Of a stretch of DNA of 8,019 nt, positions 6,594 to 8,019 are shown in pieces. The stretch's first letter is position 1. The number at the start of each line of letters is the position of its first letter. Below the pieces are notes generated by a model. That model worked only from the letters and a program-made list of their open reading frames with translations, was not told the origin of the DNA and did not search any database. This stretch comes from Planctomycetota bacterium (GTDB taxonomy: Bacteria > Planctomycetota > Phycisphaerae > UBA1845). Both the position numbers and the translations under genes were made by a program. The stretch spans positions 1-8,019 of the forward strand of contig JADFIX010000133.1 in the NCBI GenBank assembly GCA_022566435.1, written 5' to 3'.

Positions 6594-8019
6594 TCATCGT
6601 GCACTTGTCGTCCGGTCCGTCGTCGGGCATAGCGGCAGACTCCGGGTGATCCAAGGCTCGAATTCACCGGCGCCGTTGAGCAAGTCGATCAAACGCAGAA
6701 TGTCCGTCCCCGACGTCACACCATTTCGATCGCTGTCGCTCGCGAAGTTCGGCACCACTCGATCGGGCACCAAGTTGATCGAATCGACTAAAGCGATGAG
6801 GTCGCCGGTGGTCACCAGACCATTCTGATCGGCGTCGCCGGGCAGATACCCCGCGCACCACTCTTGTCCCGAGTCGAGATGTTCAATGCACGTCCATACC
6901 CCCGGTGCGATCATGTCGTCGAGCAAGATCGTCGCCGTATTCGCGAAACGGTCGGTAATGATATTGACGATAGGGGGTGTTTCGCCCTCAGGTGTGGTGT
7001 CCACCGAAAAATCACCAGCGACCATTCCGAATTCCGTCGGATCACACGAAAACGACATCAACATGCGGTCCCATCCATTTCGATCCGCCGCATTGCCAAT
7101 GTCGTGCGGCTCCCGCGCGTCGATCGCACAGTTGTACGGGCGATCAGGTGGATTTCCGGCCGGCGAATCGGCGTCCGCCCAGTAGGCGGCCGTTAGACTA
7201 TCGAAGAAACCGCCGCAGCCATCCGACGACTGTTTGAGCAGCACGGAGACGTCGTCGCTGTGCCAATTCGCGACGCCCAGATCGAGCACTTCATCGCCGT
7301 CCAGGTCGCCGATCGCTACGAAATTAGGCCCGTTGCCGGCGGCGTAGTGCACGACGGCGGCAAACGTCCCGTCGCCGACCCCCAACAGCACCGAGACGTT
7401 GTCGCTGCGGTGATTCGCCACGGCCAGGTCGGATACTTCGTCGCCGTTCAGATCGCCAATTGCGATGGAGACCGGCGCGTTGCCGGCGGCGTAATTCACC
7501 GCGGCGGCGAAATTGCCGTTGCCGAACCCCAGCAGTACGGAGACGTTGTCATTGGACCAATTCGCCACGGCAAGGTCGGGCACTTCGTCGCCGTCCAGGT
7601 CACCGATCGCTAGGGAAAAAGGGTTCCCTGCAAAGTCGACGGCGTAGTCCAGCGCGGTGCCAAACCTCCCGTTGCCGACACCCAGCAACACTGAGACTTT
7701 GTGGCTAGTCCAGTTCACCACGGCCAGGTCAGGCACTCGGTCGCCGTTCAAGTCGGCGATCGCGACGGACCTTGGCCTATCACCGGCGGCGTAGTGCACC
7801 GCAGCGGCAAACGTCCCGTCGCCGACCCCCAGCAGCACCGAGATGCGGTCATCAGGTGTTGAGAAGCGCCCTGTGTTCGCCACGGCTAAATCGGGCACGT
7901 GGTCGCCGTTCAGATCGCCGATTGCGACGGAGGTAGGCCTGTTGCCGGCGGCGTAGTGCACCGCAGCGGCAAACGTCCCGTCGCCCACCCCCAGCAGCAC
8001 CGCAATGTCGTCAGATGTT
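6594..8019 (-). CDS. Secreted FG-GAP/VCBS repeat protein with dockerin-like C-terminus, 5' end missing
   Basis: The frame is open from the window edge (first full codon 8018-8016) to TGA 6594; the true start and signal peptide are outside. Numbering from the GTG at 8000 gives 468 residues. Residues 1-250 plus a few before them form five repeats of 49-54 residues with consensus VSVLLGVGDGTFAAAVHYAAGN, then VAIGDLNGDEVPDLAVANW. Each contains a D-x-[ND]-G-D-x-x-x-D calcium-loop motif, as in FG-GAP/VCBS (integrin alpha-like) beta-propellers. Two more propeller blades at least would be needed upstream for a seven-blade fold. Residues 290-385 carry CAIDAREPH, GWDRMLM and WTCIEHLDS. Residues 389-400 and 422-433 are two intact dockerin-like EF-hand loops. 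The protein continues DILRLIDLLNGAG and PWITRSLPLCP, with a short polar extension. The role is unknown; a surface or extracellular binding protein is inferred. It probably heads, or belongs to, the transcript that continues into the next gene 48 nt downstream. Confidence 0.88.
   Translation of the reverse strand, partial: TSDDIAVLLGVGDGTFAAAVHYAAGNRPTSVAIGDLNGDHVPDLAVANTGRFSTPDDRISVLLGVGDGTFAAAVHYAAGDRPRSVAIADLNGDRVPDLAVVNWTSHKVSVLLGVGNGRFGTALDYAVDFAGNPFSLAIGDLDGDEVPDLAVANWSNDNVSVLLGFGNGNFAAAVNYAAGNAPVSIAIGDLNGDEVSDLAVANHRSDNVSVLLGVGDGTFAAVVHYAAGNGPNFVAIGDLDGDEVLDLGVANWHSDDVSVLLKQSSDGCGGFFDSLTAAYWADADSPAGNPPDRPYNCAIDAREPHDIGNAADRNGWDRMLMSFSCDPTEFGMVAGDFSVDTTPEGETPPIVNIITDRFANTATILLDDMIAPGVWTCIEHLDSGQEWCAGYLPGDADQNGLVTTGDLIALVDSINLVPDRVVPNFASDSDRNGVTSGTDILRLIDLLNGAGEFEPWITRSLPLCPTTDRTTSAR
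6646..6897 (-). repeat. Duplicated C-terminal coding module, copy 2
   Basis: This is the partner of 4190-4441. The central part, the linker between the two EF-hand-like loops, has diverged most, while the ends and the DILRLIDLLNGAG helix are nearly unchanged. The equal length without net insertion or deletion suggests a common origin of the module rather than convergence. Confidence 0.8.
7251..8006 (-). repeat. Tandem array of five FG-GAP/VCBS coding repeats
   Basis: The units in transcription order are 8006-7845, 7844-7698, 7697-7545, 7544-7398 and 7397-7251, that is 54, 49, 51, 49 and 49 codons. The calcium-loop sequences are DLNGDHVPD, DLNGDRVPD, DLDGDEVPD, DLNGDEVSD and DLDGDEVLD. The first two units are very alike in DNA: 7783-7840 and 7945-8002 differ at one of 58 positions. 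The array probably continues beyond the window. Confidence 0.85.

Noticed and set aside
7260..7613. Plus-strand open frame with an apparent repeated protein (V-G-x-F-V-A-V-Q)
   Set aside because: It is the antisense of the FG-GAP/VCBS array. Its repetitiveness comes entirely from the tandem coding repeats on the other strand.
7251..8019. Regularly spaced similar sequences that might suggest a CRISPR array
   Set aside because: The period is 147-162 nt, the whole unit is similar rather than a short repeat with unrelated spacers, and the frame is open with FG-GAP/VCBS motifs.

Overview
The window looks like part of a planctomycete chromosome (Phycisphaerae or a close relative). This is inferred from protein style: secreted proteins with dockerin-like EF-hand tails, FG-GAP/VCBS repeats, cysteine-rich 'GACC' segments, and a very long HEAT-repeat lipoprotein. 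No 16S rRNA or other phylogenetic marker is present. All four genes lie on the minus strand, so transcription runs from high to low coordinates. I found no tRNA, rRNA, CRISPR array, insertion sequence or replication origin.

Layout in transcription order. (1) 8019-6594: the 3' part of a secreted repeat protein. It has five FG-GAP/VCBS-type repeats with calcium-loop motifs, then a Cys/Trp-containing domain, a two-loop dockerin-like module and a W-x-x-R-S-L-P-x-C-P tail. Its 5' end lies outside the window. (2) 6545-4156: a second secreted protein with beta-rich N-terminal regions, a 20-cysteine segment and the same C-terminal module as its upstream neighbour. A run of seven G residues puts its signal peptide and mature body in different frames. 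(3) 4052 (or 4121)-741: a HEAT-repeat protein of about 1,100 residues with a lipoprotein-like signal sequence. (4) 568-1: the N-terminal 189 residues of a cardiolipin synthase of the phospholipase D superfamily, cut by the window edge.

The first three genes are closely packed (48 nt, then 34 or 103 nt depending on the HEAT start) with no terminator-like hairpin between them, so one transcript is plausible. The cardiolipin synthase follows after 172 nt. That gap contains a perfect 8-bp inverted repeat ending 7 nt before the start codon, so this gene may be separately controlled. The first three products are predicted to be exported and to have repeat or binding architectures. No enzymatic domain was recognised in them, so a structural or surface-binding role is a guess. 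Cardiolipin synthase is a membrane-lipid housekeeping enzyme and need not be functionally linked.

The most notable signals are the G7 frame disruption inside a signal peptide, the duplicated C-terminal module with long identical DNA stretches, and the dyad in front of the cardiolipin synthase gene. I do not see convincing evidence of a wholly new defence or mobile system.
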